In this document: positions 63,819 through 64,000 of the stretch, piece by piece
Layout: every line of letters starts with the position of its first letter
Position numbering within the stretch: the stretch's first letter is position 1
Assembly: GCA_049645705.1 (NCBI GenBank)
Contig: JBARUK010000093.1
Location: forward strand, 1-64,000
DNA from: JBGNFV01 sp049645705
GTDB taxonomy: Bacteria > Bacteroidota > Bacteroidia > Cytophagales > Cyclobacteriaceae
Direction: 5' to 3'
Length of the DNA stretch: 64,000 bases
Position numbers and translations under genes: made by a program
Notes under the pieces: model-generated
Told to the model about the DNA's origin: nothing
The model's input: only the letters and a program-made list of their open reading frames with translations
Databases searched by the model: none

Positions 63819-64000
63819 TACCAATCTATCTGCGGTTTACCATTTTCTGCGAGGTAAGCATTAGCCTGGCTGAAGTGCTTATTGCCAAAAAAGCCCCTGT
63901 TAGCAGCAAATGGCGAAGGGTGTGCCGATTTTAGTACGCAGTGCTTACCTTCATCAATTATCTCACCCTTTTTCTGGGCATAAGCTCCCCATAGCAAAAA
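63818..64000 (-). CDS. ung: Uracil-DNA glycosylase, C-terminal part (cut by window end)
   Basis: The last 60 codons and the stop of a gene that runs off the window. The frame reads FLLWGAYAQKKGEII, then LKSAHPSPFAANRGFFGN and a closing HFSQANAYL. The HPSP segment with its catalytic His and the RGFFG loop are diagnostic of family 1 uracil-DNA glycosylase. It removes uracil from DNA in base-excision repair. Confidence 0.93.
   Translation of the reverse strand, partial: FLLWGAYAQKKGEIIDEGKHCVLKSAHPSPFAANRGFFGNKHFSQANAYLAENGKPQIDW

Noticed and set aside
1..64000. CRISPR array, insertion sequence or prophage
   Set aside because: No regular direct-repeat array with spacers, no transposase or phage structural genes; the phage-like S74 domains belong to secreted T9SS proteins.

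Overview
The window looks like chromosomal DNA from a gliding-type Bacteroidota bacterium, most likely of the order Cytophagales. The evidence is several proteins with type IX secretion (T9SS) C-terminal sorting domains, a PorP/SprF next to a giant SprB-like repeat protein, promoters of the TTTG-N19-TAnnTTTG type, few Shine-Dalgarno sequences, and the Bacteroidota-type block parA-parB-DUF5683-dapB-lepB. Genus assignment is inference. There are no insertion sequences, prophage genes or CRISPR arrays; one tRNA (Gln-TTG) is present.

Layout. 1-0.7 kb: two Cys-rich leader peptides on the minus strand. 0.9-2.6 kb: SRPBCC protein and membrane metallophosphoesterase. 2.7-9.4 kb: RND efflux operon (tetR-tolC-adaptor-permease) with a likely TetR operator upstream. 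9.6-12.8 kb: alpha/beta hydrolase, purL and one more leader peptide. 13-16.1 kb: two paralogous secreted proteins with an S74 self-cleaving chaperone followed by a T9SS tail. 16.3-25 kb: tRNA-Gln, prs, rplY, pth, metG, a TPR histidine kinase and typA. 25.2-26.1 kb: three leader peptides behind a hairpin-containing leader. 26.1-33.6 kb: a DECR1-like dehydrogenase, a VPS10/BNR-repeat protein, a lipoprotein, a PhoD-like phosphatase and a peptidase E-like protein. 33.6-34.5 kb: a gene-free stretch filled with palindromes and phased repeats. 34.5-44.8 kb: PLP sulfur-amino-acid enzyme, CPBP protease, S9 peptidase, YdcF-like protein, an ECF sigma/anti-sigma/adhesin-like operon, cca and a degenerate YrdC protein. 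44.9-51.5 kb: porP/sprF and a 1823-residue T9SS type B protein. 52-55.5 kb: pyrG and yidC. 55.6-56.7 kb: a tandem array of five leader peptides. 57-64 kb: peptide-binding lipoprotein, UPF0173 hydrolase, parA, parB, DUF5683, dapB, lepB and the 3' end of ung.

The most notable system is a family of eleven short genes at four separate loci. All share a leader of the form MKKxxLxLxxLxVxSFxT...GG, followed by a hypervariable Cys-rich core of 26 to 55 residues. The leader resembles that of pinensin-type class I lanthipeptide precursors known from Bacteroidota. No LanB, LanC, peptidase-transporter or other maturation gene lies in the window, so the precursors would have to be served in trans. Three of the eleven (55576-55737, 56312-56491, 56571-56735) are shorter than 60 residues and would be missed by a size-filtered gene finder. 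Two of those carry the same C-x3-C-I-G-x2-C core at identical positions.
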